From positions 1 to 64,000 of the forward strand of contig NZ_JACJFM010000021.1 of the NCBI RefSeq assembly GCF_014164585.1: a stretch of DNA of 64,000 nt. Direction: 5' to 3'. This DNA is from Oceanospirillum sediminis (GTDB taxonomy: Bacteria; Pseudomonadota; Gammaproteobacteria; Pseudomonadales; Halomonadaceae). Position 1 is the first letter of the stretch. Every line of letters begins with the position of its first letter. The position numbers and the translations under genes were made by a program. Shown here piece after piece: positions 1-10,072 of this stretch. The notes under the pieces were generated by a model that made no database searches, was not told where the DNA came from, and saw only the letters and a program-made list of their open reading frames with translations.

Positions 1-37
1 GGGCCTCCCCATGTGAGAGTAGGACATCATCAAGCTT
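1..37 (+). rRNA. rrf: 5S ribosomal RNA, 3' end (partial)
   Basis: The first bases match the conserved 3' end of gammaproteobacterial 5S rRNA: the CTCCCCATGTGAGAGTAGG segment followed by a CAAGC tail. Only about the last 37 of roughly 120 nucleotides are inside the window. The exact 3' end is uncertain by a few bases. An rRNA operon therefore lies to the left, and glyA is the first gene after it. Confidence 0.9.
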
Positions 38-353
38 TAAATTAAGAACCCCGGTCTCTATGACCGGGGTTTTTTCGTTGTATGAAGAAAAAGCGAATCA
101 GGGCAATGATAAACAGAAGTTTAGTTTGTTGAATTTAACACTCTCAGATTGTGATTGATTTTAAATGGCAGCTAACTGTATGAGCTTTAAAGAAGCTGAA
201 TAACAGTTCTTCCTGTTATATGAATCTTTTCAACGTAAAAATCGATTCTTTTCAAGTGAACCTTGTTCATAAGTGCGTTAGAATCCGCGTTTCCAGTTTT
301 TGAGCGGGTTCTGATACCCGAGAAACTCAACTTTTGCAGGTTAGAGGTAGACG
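38..353 (+). other. Gene-free leader between 5S rRNA and glyA
   Basis: No open reading frame is convincing here. Besides the terminator, it holds a TAGAAT box at 279-284 that could be a -10 element for glyA, with only a weak -35 (GTGAAC, 256-261). TCTTTTCAA occurs at 225-233 and 247-255, 22 bases apart. Each copy lies beside a TGAA or GTGAA half-site, which looks operator-like. A GAGGT ribosome binding site sits just before glyA. Confidence 0.5.
47..75 (+). terminator. Rho-independent terminator of the rRNA operon
   Basis: A perfect ten-base-pair stem (AACCCCGGTC paired with GACCGGGGTT, five-base loop) runs into six T residues directly after the 5S rRNA. This is a textbook intrinsic terminator. 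Confidence 0.92.
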
Positions 354-1610
354 ATGTTTACACGTGATATGACTATCGCTGGTTACGATGAAGAACTGTG
401 GGCTGCTATGCAGGCAGAAGAAGTTCGTCAGGAAGAGCATATTGAACTGATTGCTTCTGAAAACTACACAAGTCCTCGTGTAATGCAGGCCCAGGGCTCT
501 GGCCTGACCAACAAGTACGCTGAAGGTTATCCGGGTAAGCGCTACTATGGTGGTTGTGAGCATGTTGATGTTGTTGAAGATCTGGCTATTGATCGTGCGA
601 AAGAGCTGTTTGGTGCAACTTACGCAAATGTTCAGCCTCACTCTGGTTCTCAGGCTAATGCGGCTGTTTACATGGCTCTGTGTAAGCCCGGTGATACTGT
701 TCTGGGTATGAGTCTGGCACACGGTGGCCACCTGACTCATGGTGCAACTGTTTCTTTCTCTGGCCGCATTTACAATGCTGTTCAGTATGGTCTGAATCCG
801 GAAACTGGTGAGATTGATTACGCAGAAGTTGAGCGTCTGGCAGAAGAGCACAAGCCAAAAATGATTGTGGCAGGTTTCTCTGCTTATTCTCGTGTTGTTG
901 ATTGGCAGCGTTTCCGCGATATCGCAGACAAAGTAGGGGCTTTCCTGTTTGTTGATATGGCCCATGTTGCAGGCCTGGTTGCTGCAGGTGTTTACCCATC
1001 TCCAATTAGTGTTGCTGATGTTGTTACGACAACGACTCACAAAACGCTGGGTGGTCCACGTGGTGGTCTGATCCTGTCTGCCCGTGCTGATGAAGAATTA
1101 CAGAAGAAACTGAACTTCGCAGTATTCCCTGAGTCTCAGGGCGGTCCTCTGATGCATATCATCGCAGCAAAAGCAGTGTGCTTTAAAGAAGCGATGGAGC
1201 CAGAATGGAAAGAGTATCAGGCTCAGGTTGTGAAGAACGCACAGGCAATGGCTGATACATTCAAAGCCCGTGGTATCAAGATTGTTTCTGATGGTACTGA
1301 TGATCACCTGTTCCTGGTTGATCTGATTGATAAAGAGTTTACTGGTAAAGATGCTGATGCAGCTCTGGGCCGTGCTAATATCACTGTAAATAAAAACTCT
1401 GTACCTAATGACCCGCGTTCACCTTTTGTCACTTCTGGCCTGCGTATTGGTACTCCGGCAGTGACTCGTCGTGGTTTCAAAGAGGCTGAAGTAGCGGAAC
1501 TGACAAACTGGATCTGTGATGTCCTGGATGATATCAATAATGAAGATGTTATCTCGACAGTGAAGGAAAAAGTGAAGGCTATCTGTAAACAGTTCCCTGT
1601 TTACGCCTGA
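354..1610 (+). CDS. glyA: Serine hydroxymethyltransferase
   Basis: This PLP enzyme interconverts serine and glycine with tetrahydrofolate and is the main source of cytosolic one-carbon units. The 418-residue product has the usual family length and matches it from end to end. It shows the N-terminal [11 protein letters not shown] motif, the GSQAN and AHGGHLTHG segments, and the PLP-lysine motif [12 protein letters not shown] near residue 230. The start is supported by a GAGGT site seven bases upstream and by alignment with the known E. coli N terminus. The gene is followed by its own hairpin, so it is probably transcribed alone. Repeats upstream may be regulator sites. Confidence 0.97.
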   Translation: MFTRDMTIAGYDEELWAAMQAEEVRQEEHIELIASENYTSPRVMQAQGSGLTNKYAEGYPGKRYYGGCEHVDVVEDLAIDRAKELFGATYANVQPHSGSQANAAVYMALCKPGDTVLGMSLAHGGHLTHGATVSFSGRIYNAVQYGLNPETGEIDYAEVERLAEEHKPKMIVAGFSAYSRVVDWQRFRDIADKVGAFLFVDMAHVAGLVAAGVYPSPISVADVVTTTTHKTLGGPRGGLILSARADEELQKKLNFAVFPESQGGPLMHIIAAKAVCFKEAMEPEWKEYQAQVVKNAQAMADTFKARGIKIVSDGTDDHLFLVDLIDKEFTGKDADAALGRANITVNKNSVPNDPRSPFVTSGLRIGTPAVTRRGFKEAEVAELTNWICDVLDDINNEDVISTVKEKVKAICKQFPVYA

Positions 1611-1626
1611 TACTGATTTTATCTTC

Positions 1627-1660
1627 AGATAAGCCCGGCTTTTGCCGGGCTTATCTGTTT
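1627..1660 (+). terminator. Hairpin terminator after glyA
   Basis: A perfect 13-base-pair stem (AGATAAGCCCGGC with its complement, TTTT loop) begins 16 bases after the glyA stop. The U tract is weak (TGTTTC), but the stem is strong and well placed. Confidence 0.75.
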
Positions 1661-1764
1661 CTGCGGTAGTAAAAGCAGGCGGTGAACAGGTAAAATAAGT
1701 GTATAACCGATCAGTTTATACTGGCGGAGACGTTCTGAATTTATTCTTGATTAAAGAGTCTTGT

Positions 1765-2256
1765 ATGTACTGTCCATTTTGTGGAGCACAGGAAACAAAG
1801 GTTACTGACTCACGACTGGTTGCTGACGGGGATCAGGTTCGTCGTCGCCGTGAATGTCTGGGTTGCGGAGAGCGTTTTACAACGTACGAAACAGCTGAGC
1901 TGGTTATGCCTAAAATTGTGAAGCATGATGGGAAGCGTGAGGTTTTTGATGAATCTAAGCTTCGTGCAGGCATGCAGCGAGCACTTGAAAAAAGACCTGT
2001 CAGTACAGAGTCTTTTGAAGCGGCACTGGAACGCATTCGTCAGCGTCTGAGGGCGCGGGGTGACAGAGAAGTTCCTTCCCGGCTGATTGGGGAAGAAGTG
2101 ATGGCTCAGCTTCGATTACTGGATCAGGTTGCGTATATCCGTTTTGCTTCTGTTTACCGCAGCTTTCAGGATCTGGATGAATTCCGGGCAGAAATTGATC
2201 GTTTGGCACAGGATCCTCCTTTTCTTAAAGGGGAGCATCTTCCTAAAGATTCATAA
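1765..2256 (+). CDS. nrdR: Transcriptional repressor NrdR
   Basis: NrdR is the nucleotide-sensing repressor of ribonucleotide reductase genes. The 163-residue product starts MYCPFCG and has two CxxC pairs (CPFC, CLGC) forming a zinc ribbon. An ATP-cone domain follows, beginning near the [12 protein letters not shown] segment. A longer frame opens upstream, but the family always starts at MxCPFC, and an AAAGAG site precedes this ATG. It heads a tight run into ribD, 29 bases away, an arrangement common in Proteobacteria. No nrd gene or NrdR box was seen in this window. Confidence 0.95.
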   Translation: MYCPFCGAQETKVTDSRLVADGDQVRRRRECLGCGERFTTYETAELVMPKIVKHDGKREVFDESKLRAGMQRALEKRPVSTESFEAALERIRQRLRARGDREVPSRLIGEEVMAQLRLLDQVAYIRFASVYRSFQDLDEFRAEIDRLAQDPPFLKGEHLPKDS

Positions 2257-2285
2257 TTAAGCGTTTAATTCAGGACCTCTTCTGC

Positions 2286-3416
2286 ATGCAATCAGATCAG
2301 TACTATATGTCTATGGCTATTCGTCTGGCCAGAAAAGGGCAGTATTCTACATTTCCTAACCCCAGAGTGGGCTGTGTTCTGGTGAGGGATAATGAAATCC
2401 TGAGCTCCGGCTGGCATGAAAGAGCAGGTGAAGGGCATGCAGAAGTCAATGCTCTTTCAACGCTGCCTGATAGTATCTGTGCAGAAGGCGCTACGGCGTA
2501 TGTTACGCTTGAACCCTGTTCCCATCAGGGTAAAACCCCTCCCTGTGCCGATGCGTTGATCAATGCCGGAGTTAAACGTGTTGTTATTGGCATGCAGGAT
2601 CCAAATCCGCTTGTTTCAGGTAACGGTATTCAGAAACTACGGGATGCCGGTGTTGAAATAACCTGTGATGTACTACGGGATGAAGCCTATGCTCTTAACC
2701 CTGGATTTATCTATCGGATGGCGTATAACCGACCTTTTATCCGCTGTAAAATGGCGATGAGCCTGGATGGTCGTACTGCGATGCAGTCCGGAGAAAGCCA
2801 GTGGATTACCGGACCTGCTGCCCGTACTCAGGTTCAGAGAATAAGGGCGGCAAGCTCAGCAATTGTTACCGGAGTCAGTTCAGTTATTTATGACAACTGC
2901 TCATTAACTGTGAGAGCTGATCAGCTGAACCTGGAGAATGCCAGCGTGATTGCTGAGCGTCAGCCGATGCGTGTTGTTCTGGATTCTCAGTTAAGAATTC
3001 CACTGAATGCTAAAATTCTCAGACAGCCCGGTGAAACCGTAGTCGTTTTCTGTCAGGCAGATCCGGATAAACTGACTGAACTGAGGCATATGGGAGTGAC
3101 CACTGTTCGCTTGCCTTCTGACAGCATGGGGCGAGTTGCTTTGTCATCACTGATGGAGTACCTGAGCGACAGAGACTGTAATGAGGTGTTGCTGGAAACA
3201 GGAGCTACTCTGGCAGGTGCTTTTGCTGAAGCAGGTCTGATTGACGAATTTGTTCTGTTTATGGCTCCTGTTTTATTAGGACACAGCGCCCGTGGATTAC
3301 TGAATCTTCCCGGAGTCCGGAACATGGCTGATAAGATGTCGCTGGAGATCAGAGATTGTCGTACAGTGGGAGATGATCTGATGTTAACAGCCCGCTTTAA
3401 AGGAAATACGGAATAA
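2286..3416 (+). CDS. ribD: Bifunctional riboflavin deaminase/reductase
   Basis: RibD deaminates the pyrimidine product of GTP cyclohydrolase II and then reduces its ribosyl side chain with NADPH. The 376-residue protein has the two expected domains. The cytidine-deaminase-like half holds the zinc ligands in HAEVNA (His51, with Glu53 catalytic) and in EPCSH and PPCAD (Cys78, Cys87). The RibD_C reductase half begins near residue 150 with the CKMAMSLDGR motif. Its stop overlaps the start of ribE by one base. No FMN riboswitch fits in the 29-base gap before it. Confidence 0.96.
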   Translation: MQSDQYYMSMAIRLARKGQYSTFPNPRVGCVLVRDNEILSSGWHERAGEGHAEVNALSTLPDSICAEGATAYVTLEPCSHQGKTPPCADALINAGVKRVVIGMQDPNPLVSGNGIQKLRDAGVEITCDVLRDEAYALNPGFIYRMAYNRPFIRCKMAMSLDGRTAMQSGESQWITGPAARTQVQRIRAASSAIVTGVSSVIYDNCSLTVRADQLNLENASVIAERQPMRVVLDSQLRIPLNAKILRQPGETVVVFCQADPDKLTELRHMGVTTVRLPSDSMGRVALSSLMEYLSDRDCNEVLLETGATLAGAFAEAGLIDEFVLFMAPVLLGHSARGLLNLPGVRNMADKMSLEIRDCRTVGDDLMLTARFKGNTE

Positions 3417-4078
3417 TGTTTACCGGAATCATAGAAGCGGTTGGTACAATTGAATCGCTGCAGCCTGCTGGTGGTGACTATAAGGTCAGAGTGAATACCG
3501 GTGAGCTGGATCTGACAGATGTTAAGCTTGGCGACAGTATTGCAGTTAATGGTGTTTGCCTGACGGTTACTGAGCTTAATGCACGAGGCTTTCAGGCTGA
3601 TGTTTCTCTGGAAACAGTACGCCACACCTGCTTTGCTGAATATCGCCCAGGAAGACAGGTTAATCTTGAAAAGGCCATGATGCTATCCTCCCGCTTTGGT
3701 GGACATATCGTCAGCGGGCACGTTGATGGAGTTGGCAAAATTGTTGAGCGATGTGATGATGCCCGTTCAGTCCGCTTTCGTATACAGGCTCCTGCTGGCC
3801 TGCTGAAATATATTGCGGACAAGGGGTCTGTTACAGTAGACGGAACCAGTCTGACGGTGAATGGACTGGAGGGCGATATTTTTGAATTGAACATTGTGCC
3901 TCATACTCTGGCTGAGACGGTACTGGAAGGTTACAGTGCGGGACAGAAACTTCATCTGGAAGTTGATCTTATTGCCCGTTATCTGGAACGTTTATTAGGT
4001 GCTTCAGAGGATAACACTTCCTCTTCTTCGGGTATGAGTGTTGAATTTTTAGCCCAACACGGTTTTTACCGGGGCTGA
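3416..4078 (+). CDS. ribE: Riboflavin synthase alpha subunit
   Basis: Riboflavin synthase dismutates two molecules of 6,7-dimethyl-8-ribityllumazine to riboflavin. It carries the diagnostic MFTGIIE N terminus and two tandem lumazine-binding repeats, seen as SIAVNGVCLTV near residue 45 and SVTVDGTSLTV near residue 140. At 220 residues it has normal family length. It overlaps both neighbours in TAATG/TGATG fashion, which suggests translational coupling. The symbol follows the Pseudomonas/Bacillus convention; E. coli calls this gene ribC. Confidence 0.96.
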   Translation: MFTGIIEAVGTIESLQPAGGDYKVRVNTGELDLTDVKLGDSIAVNGVCLTVTELNARGFQADVSLETVRHTCFAEYRPGRQVNLEKAMMLSSRFGGHIVSGHVDGVGKIVERCDDARSVRFRIQAPAGLLKYIADKGSVTVDGTSLTVNGLEGDIFELNIVPHTLAETVLEGYSAGQKLHLEVDLIARYLERLLGASEDNTSSSSGMSVEFLAQHGFYRG

Positions 4079-4095
4079 TGAAAAAGAGATGTCTG

Positions 4096-5214
4096 ATGCA
4101 GTTAAACACAGTTGAAGAATTACTGGACGATATCCGTCAGGGAAAGATGGTCATCCTGATGGATGATGAGGATCGTGAGAACGAAGGTGATCTGGTCATT
4201 GCCGCAGAGATGGTCCGGGCTGAGGATATTAACTTTATGGCCACTCATGCCAGAGGATTGATTTGTCTGACCCTGACCCGAGAACGTTGTGAGCAGCTGA
4301 AGCTTCCTCTCATGGTTCAGAGTAATGGCGCTCAGTTCTCGACTAATTTTACGTTGTCTATTGAAGCTGCAGAAGGTGTGACAACAGGTATTTCAGCAGC
4401 AGATCGTGCCCATACTGTGCGTACTGCTGTCAGAGAAAGTGCCAAATCTGAAGATATTGTACAGCCCGGACATATTTTTCCTCTGATGGCTCAGCCAGGT
4501 GGTGTGCTGAGTCGTGCCGGGCATACCGAAGCTGGTTGCGATCTGGCCCGTATGGCGGGGTTTGAAGCGGCAGGCGTGATTGTTGAAATCATGAATGAAG
4601 ACGGCACTATGGCCCGTCGCCCTGACCTGGAAAAGTTTGCTGAAAAGCATAATCTGAAAATTGGCACTATTGCTGATCTCATTCATTACCGCACCGCCAA
4701 TGAACATACTGTTGAGCGCGATCAGCAGGGCGTGATGAGTACTGAGTACGGTGACTTCAAATATGTCACCTACCGGGATGATATTCAGAACTGTACTCAT
4801 CTGGCGATGAGTCTGGGGGATATTAAGGAAGATGAGCCTACTCTGGTCCGGGTACATAACCGGGCAGAGGTTCTGCGTGATGTTGTCGGTGCTCTTCCTG
4901 CCGATGGCGGTATGAAGTGGACGATGCGCAAAGCGCTGGAAAAGGTTGCGCAAGAAGGAAGAGGCGTCGTTCTGTTGCTGGATACCGGTGACCGTATTGA
5001 TATGAGTGACTCTGTTGAGCTGATGCTGAATCAACGACAGCAGTCCAAAGTTAATGTGAGTTATTCTGGTGCTTATCTGACGGTTGGAACCGGCTCTCAG
5101 ATTCTGCGTGATCTGGGCGTTGGCAAAATGCGCTTGCTGAGTTCTCCAATGAAATTTAATGCTATCTCCGGGTTTGATCTGGAGATTGAAGAATATATCC
5201 CCTGCGAAGAATAA
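4096..5214 (+). CDS. ribBA: 3,4-dihydroxy-2-butanone-4-phosphate synthase with degenerate GTP cyclohydrolase II domain
   Basis: The N-terminal half is a full RibB domain: [20 protein letters not shown] and [14 protein letters not shown] are present. The C-terminal half aligns to GTP cyclohydrolase II but lacks its zinc site. Where active enzymes read RVHSECLTGD...RCDCG, this one has [11 protein letters not shown] with no cysteines, and the RQEGRG loop is replaced by LLDTGDR. This is the RibBX-type variant known in Proteobacteria, so only the RibB step is predicted. A start at 4078 is possible, but the family starts at the MxLN of 4096, which has an AAAGAGA site upstream. Confidence 0.93.
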   Translation: MQLNTVEELLDDIRQGKMVILMDDEDRENEGDLVIAAEMVRAEDINFMATHARGLICLTLTRERCEQLKLPLMVQSNGAQFSTNFTLSIEAAEGVTTGISAADRAHTVRTAVRESAKSEDIVQPGHIFPLMAQPGGVLSRAGHTEAGCDLARMAGFEAAGVIVEIMNEDGTMARRPDLEKFAEKHNLKIGTIADLIHYRTANEHTVERDQQGVMSTEYGDFKYVTYRDDIQNCTHLAMSLGDIKEDEPTLVRVHNRAEVLRDVVGALPADGGMKWTMRKALEKVAQEGRGVVLLLDTGDRIDMSDSVELMLNQRQQSKVNVSYSGAYLTVGTGSQILRDLGVGKMRLLSSPMKFNAISGFDLEIEEYIPCEE

Positions 5215-5233
5215 TGGAACAGGATCTGATTTC

Positions 5234-5701
5234 ATGACTGTACAATCTTTTGAAGGCAATTTTGTTAATTGCAATGCTAAATACGCGATCGTAGTCGGCC
5301 GTTTTAACAGCTTTGTTGTTGAACATCTGGTTGAGGGTGCGATTGATACTCTGCGTCGCCACGGGGTTGAGGAAGATAATATCAGTGTGATTCGCGCCCC
5401 GGGTGCATGGGAATTGCCGCTGGTTGTTAAGAGAGTGATTGAGAAACAGCAGCCGGATGCGGTCATTACTCTGGGGGCAGTGATTCGTGGTGGAACCCCT
5501 CACTTTGAATACGTGGCCGGGGAATGTACAAAAGGTCTGGGCCAGCTATCCTTACAAACAGGTGTTGTGATCACTAACGGTGTCCTGACTGTTGACACCA
5601 TTGAGCAGGCAATTGAGCGCTCCGGTACTAAGGCTGGTAATAAAGGCTCTGAAGCCGCCCTGAGTGCTCTGGAAATGGTCAGCTTATTTAATAACTTTTA
5701 A
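5234..5701 (+). CDS. ribH: 6,7-dimethyl-8-ribityllumazine synthase
   Basis: RibH condenses the RibB product with the RibD pathway product to make lumazine, usually as a 60-mer or decamer. The 155-residue protein has VGRFN near the N terminus, the PGAWELP substrate loop, [14 protein letters not shown] and the C-terminal [10 protein letters not shown] motif. The ATG at 5234 has an AGGA site nine bases upstream. The longer frame starting inside ribBA is not needed. The gene is called ribE in E. coli. Confidence 0.96.
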   Translation: MTVQSFEGNFVNCNAKYAIVVGRFNSFVVEHLVEGAIDTLRRHGVEEDNISVIRAPGAWELPLVVKRVIEKQQPDAVITLGAVIRGGTPHFEYVAGECTKGLGQLSLQTGVVITNGVLTVDTIEQAIERSGTKAGNKGSEAALSALEMVSLFNNF

Positions 5702-5713
5702 TCCGGAAAAATA

Positions 5714-6211
5714 ATGTCTCAAGGTAAAAAATCCAGTAGAACAGCCGCTCGACGTGCTGCTCGCCAGTTAACGTTACAGGGATTGTATCAGTGGCAGATG
5801 ACAGGTGCGGCTCTGCAACAGGTTGAGTTACAGATTCGTTCTGCGCAGGCGGATGATAATCTGGAGTCCCATGAAGATATCAGTGCAGCTGTTGAGATTG
5901 CTGATCTGACATACTTTAATGAATTGCTGCATGGTATTCCAAAGTGTAAGAATGAGCTGGATGAACAGTTTGCACCTTTACTGGATCGCAGAGTGGATGA
6001 GCTTGATCCGGTTGAGTTAGCTATTCTGCGTATCGGGACATATGAGCTGAGTAAGCGTATTGATGTTCCATATCGTGTCGTAATTAATGAAGCTATTGAG
6101 CTGGCTAAGCGCTTTGGGGCGACAGAAAGTCATAAATATGTGAATGGCATTCTGGATAAACTGGCACCGAGATTACGTGCCGCTGAAGCTTCGGTTCGTA
6201 ATAAAGGCTGA
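5714..6211 (+). CDS. nusB: Transcription antitermination protein NusB
   Basis: NusB binds boxA RNA together with NusE (S10) and supports rRNA antitermination. The 165-residue protein has the family pattern: an Arg-rich N terminus ([15 protein letters not shown]) and the C-terminal helical core with [12 protein letters not shown] and [11 protein letters not shown]. It follows ribH by 12 bases, as in E. coli and many gammaproteobacteria. Its stop lies four bases before the thiL start. Confidence 0.95.
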   Translation: MSQGKKSSRTAARRAARQLTLQGLYQWQMTGAALQQVELQIRSAQADDNLESHEDISAAVEIADLTYFNELLHGIPKCKNELDEQFAPLLDRRVDELDPVELAILRIGTYELSKRIDVPYRVVINEAIELAKRFGATESHKYVNGILDKLAPRLRAAEASVRNKG

Positions 6212-6215
6212 TTCT

Positions 6216-7172
6216 GTGAGTGAATTTGAACTGATCCGCCGTTATTTCTGCTCAGAGATATTGCAGCCTGAACGCCGGGATGTCTGTCTGGGTATTGGTG
6301 ATGACTGTGCGTTGATCTCTGTACCTGAAGGGAAGCAGCTGGTTGTATCTGTGGACACATCTGTTGCCGGAGTTCATTTTCCGGAAGATGCTGACCCCTA
6401 TGATATTGGCTGGCGTGCTCTGGCGGTCAGTTTGAGTGATCTTGCTGCTATGGGAGCTAAGCCTGCCTGGTTTACGCTTGCCCTGACTCTCCCTGAGGGA
6501 AAGGGGGAATGGCTGGAATCTTTTTCTCAGGGAATTTCGGATCTTGCGCGACGTTTTGGTATTGCTCTGGTTGGAGGGGATACCACCCGTGGTGCACTTT
6601 CGGTCACGGTGCAGGTTCAGGGATATGTTTCTCCCGGAGCGGCCTGGAAGCGCAGTGGAGCTAAGCCCGGAGATCTGATTTACGTGTCAGGGCCTCTTGG
6701 TGAAGCTGCCGGTGGTCTTGAGGTTGTACTGAACCCGGAACTGGATCTTCCTGAGTATCAAAGTCTTAAGCAGGCCTATCTGCGGCCTGAGCCTCGTTTT
6801 GACCTGCTGTCTTCTTTGTCAGGCCGGGTTCGTGCTGCTATTGATATATCGGATGGCTTTCTGGCTGACCTGAATCATGTCCTTAAAGCCAGTGGTGTTG
6901 GGGCAGTGCTGGATCCGGGCAGAATACCCATTTCTTCGTCGTTGAAATCCTTGTTCGGTGAAGATAGGGCTTTCGAAATGGCTATTAGTGGGGGAGATGA
7001 TTATCAGCTCTGCTTTATGATCTCTCCTAAAAGGCGCCTGGAACTGGAAGTATGCGCTGATCAGTGTCACCTCCAGTTGTACCCGGTTGGTGTTATCACC
7101 AGCACGCCTGGTATCGAAGGGCTGAATCATTTTAATTCAGCCGGATTTGACCACTTTGGCAGGAATAACTGA
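6216..7172 (+). CDS. thiL: Thiamine-monophosphate kinase
   Basis: ThiL phosphorylates thiamine monophosphate to the active pyrophosphate cofactor. The 318-residue protein has the PurM/ThiL-like metal and ATP motifs GIGDDCAL, SVDTSVAGVHF, LSDLAAMGA and GGDTTRG, and a C-terminal GGDDYQLCF. I place the start at GTG 6216, preceded by an AAAGG site eight bases away. This gives VSEFELIRRYF, which aligns with known ThiL N termini. An in-frame ATG at 6144 would overlap most of the nusB C terminus and is unlikely. Confidence 0.94.
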   Translation: MSEFELIRRYFCSEILQPERRDVCLGIGDDCALISVPEGKQLVVSVDTSVAGVHFPEDADPYDIGWRALAVSLSDLAAMGAKPAWFTLALTLPEGKGEWLESFSQGISDLARRFGIALVGGDTTRGALSVTVQVQGYVSPGAAWKRSGAKPGDLIYVSGPLGEAAGGLEVVLNPELDLPEYQSLKQAYLRPEPRFDLLSSLSGRVRAAIDISDGFLADLNHVLKASGVGAVLDPGRIPISSSLKSLFGEDRAFEMAISGGDDYQLCFMISPKRRLELEVCADQCHLQLYPVGVITSTPGIEGLNHFNSAGFDHFGRNN

Positions 7173-7649
7173 ATGAACAGAGTACCTGCCAGTGTCTGGA
7201 AAAAGCCCGTTCACTTTCTGGCTTTTGGGTTAGGCAGTGGAGCTTCCCCCTGGGCACCGGGAACCGCAGGCACAGCAGCAGCCATTATTCCTTATCTGTT
7301 ATGGTTTCAGCACTGGTCTGTTTTCGCATTTGTTACTTTGCTGGTTGTTAGCTTTCTGGTCGGAGTATGGCTGTGCGAAAAGACATCAGAAGACCTCGGT
7401 GTTCATGATCATTCCGGTATTGTCTGGGATGAATTCGTAGGTTACTGGCTGACGATGTTTATGGCTCCTGCCGGTTGGGAATGGGCGCTGGCAGGCTTTG
7501 CCCTGTTTCGTTTCTTTGACGTGCTGAAGCCCTGGCCTGTGAAATGGGCTGACCGTCGGGTGGCTGGCGGTTTTGGTATTATGGTTGATGATGTACTGGC
7601 AGGGGTCTATTCATGGATCTGCCTGCAGATTCTGATTCGTCTCTGGTAA
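7173..7649 (+). CDS. pgpA: Phosphatidylglycerophosphatase A
   Basis: PgpA removes phosphate from phosphatidylglycerophosphate at the inner membrane to give phosphatidylglycerol. The 158-residue product has several hydrophobic segments and the family motifs GSGASPWAPGTAGT near residue 25, HDHSGIVWDEFVGYW in the middle and FRFFDVLKPWPVKW toward the end. Its ATG directly abuts the thiL stop. The nusB-thiL-pgpA order matches E. coli and supports the call. Confidence 0.94.
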   Translation: MNRVPASVWKKPVHFLAFGLGSGASPWAPGTAGTAAAIIPYLLWFQHWSVFAFVTLLVVSFLVGVWLCEKTSEDLGVHDHSGIVWDEFVGYWLTMFMAPAGWEWALAGFALFRFFDVLKPWPVKWADRRVAGGFGIMVDDVLAGVYSWICLQILIRLW

Positions 7650-7668
7650 TTCTTTTTGAGTGATAGAA

Positions 7669-7700
7669 AACAGGCAAAAAGTCAGTTCTCTTTGCCTGTT
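7669..7700. terminator. Hairpin between convergent pgpA and tetR
   Basis: AACAGGCAAA at 7669-7678 pairs perfectly with TTTGCCTGTT at 7691-7700 around a 12-base loop. Read on the minus strand it continues into TTTTC, so it best serves the TetR gene, but it could act in both directions. The loop is long and the U tract short. Confidence 0.55.
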
Positions 7701-7715
7701 GGGGTCTTATTCTTT

Positions 7716-8378
7716 TCAGGCCTGTCCACGCTTTAAACAGCCCTGTTCCAGCAAAATACACTGGTGCTCCGCCATTTTTTGCCAGAATTCCTTATCTGGC
7801 CTGATATCCAGGGTAGCTTCCAGATTAGGTTCCATCAGAAAAGGCATATTCATCAGACTGATAATGCTGATATGGAGCATTTTGGTGTCCATGTCCGGGT
7901 TTATAACCCCTTTTTCCTGCATCTTCATCAGCATTTTTTCCATCGGTTCTGCTTTTTCACGCATATGTTGATGAATAAAATTTTCTTCCAGTGGACCATT
8001 TTCGAACAGCATACATTTTAGTATGACAACAACAAATCCAGGATACTCTGTCATCAGAGCATAATACTGTCTGAAAAATTCAGAAAAGGTTTCTGGTGGG
8101 TTTTCTACTCCTTGTCGGGTCATCTGGCGCAGAGGTTCAAATGTCTCAACAAACATAGCCTGAAATAATCCTTCTTTATTACCGAAATAATAATGGATCA
8201 TCGCCATAGTTGAGTTTGCTCTGGCAGCAATTTCCCGGGTTGTAATCTGTTGATAATTCTTTTCAATAAAACAGGCGCGGGCTGCTGAGATCAGGTTTTC
8301 CCTTACATTTCGTGCGCTTCTGGTGGTAGGCCGTCCGCGCTTCTTCTTACTTTTTTCCGGTGTAAATTGAGCGTTCAT
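7716..8378 (-). CDS. TetR-family transcriptional regulator
   Basis: The 220-residue protein has a basic N-terminal tail (KSKKKRGRPTTRS) and a TetR_N helix-turn-helix around residues 25-75, seen in TTREIAARANSTMAMIHYYF followed by NKEGLF. The C-terminal ligand domain is helical, rich in methionine and not recognisable to me, so the inducer and targets are unknown. A perfect inverted repeat lies 14-33 bases upstream of its start codon, which suggests autoregulation. Neighbours (pgpA convergent, gltD downstream of a terminator) give no clear functional hint. Confidence 0.85.
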   Translation of the reverse strand: MNAQFTPEKSKKKRGRPTTRSARNVRENLISAARACFIEKNYQQITTREIAARANSTMAMIHYYFGNKEGLFQAMFVETFEPLRQMTRQGVENPPETFSEFFRQYYALMTEYPGFVVVILKCMLFENGPLEENFIHQHMREKAEPMEKMLMKMQEKGVINPDMDTKMLHISIISLMNMPFLMEPNLEATLDIRPDKEFWQKMAEHQCILLEQGCLKRGQA

Positions 8379-8391
8379 AGCAGTGCTTCAT

Positions 8392-8411
8392 TTTTAATCG
8401 ATTGATTAAAA
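8392..8411. promoter_or_regulatory. Candidate TetR operator
   Basis: TTTTAATC and GATTAAAA form a perfect inverted repeat with a four-base spacer, just upstream of the TetR start. ATTGATTAA within it recurs at 8470-8478. TetR-family proteins typically bind such palindromes at their own promoters. That this regulator binds here is inference. Confidence 0.5.
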
Positions 8412-8545
8412 GGAGGGTAGAGTATTTAGACTAAAAAGCAAACTGCTAAAAATCGGTCGATACCGTTCAATTGATTAATTTAATATTTATCTTATTGAGT
8501 TAAAAGAAAAAAACGATTTGTAAGGAGTTGTAAGGATGAGATACA

Positions 8546-8579
8546 AAAAAGCCGCATAGCATCAGGCTACGCGGCTTTT
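8546..8579 (-). terminator. Rho-independent terminator of gltBD
   Basis: On the minus strand, a ten-base-pair stem (GCCGCGTAGC with GCTATGCGGC, one G-U pair) is followed by a run of six T residues, 25 bases after the gltD stop. It ends the glutamate synthase operon. Confidence 0.88.
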
Positions 8580-8603
8580 CGGACAGGCTGGTATCAGTCG
8601 GAA

Positions 8604-10037
<1,434 letters not shown>

Positions 10038-10072
10038 TCATATAAAAGCTAATCACTAATCTGCGTGTTGAA

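Noticed and set aside
2257-2285. Possible FMN riboswitch before the riboflavin genes
   Set aside because: The gap between nrdR and ribD is only 29 bases, too small for the about 140-base element, and no RFN-like segment is seen elsewhere near the rib genes.
4393-5466. Minus-strand frame of 357 codons opposite ribBA and ribH
   Set aside because: Spans two confidently assigned genes on the other strand and resembles no family; antisense shadow.
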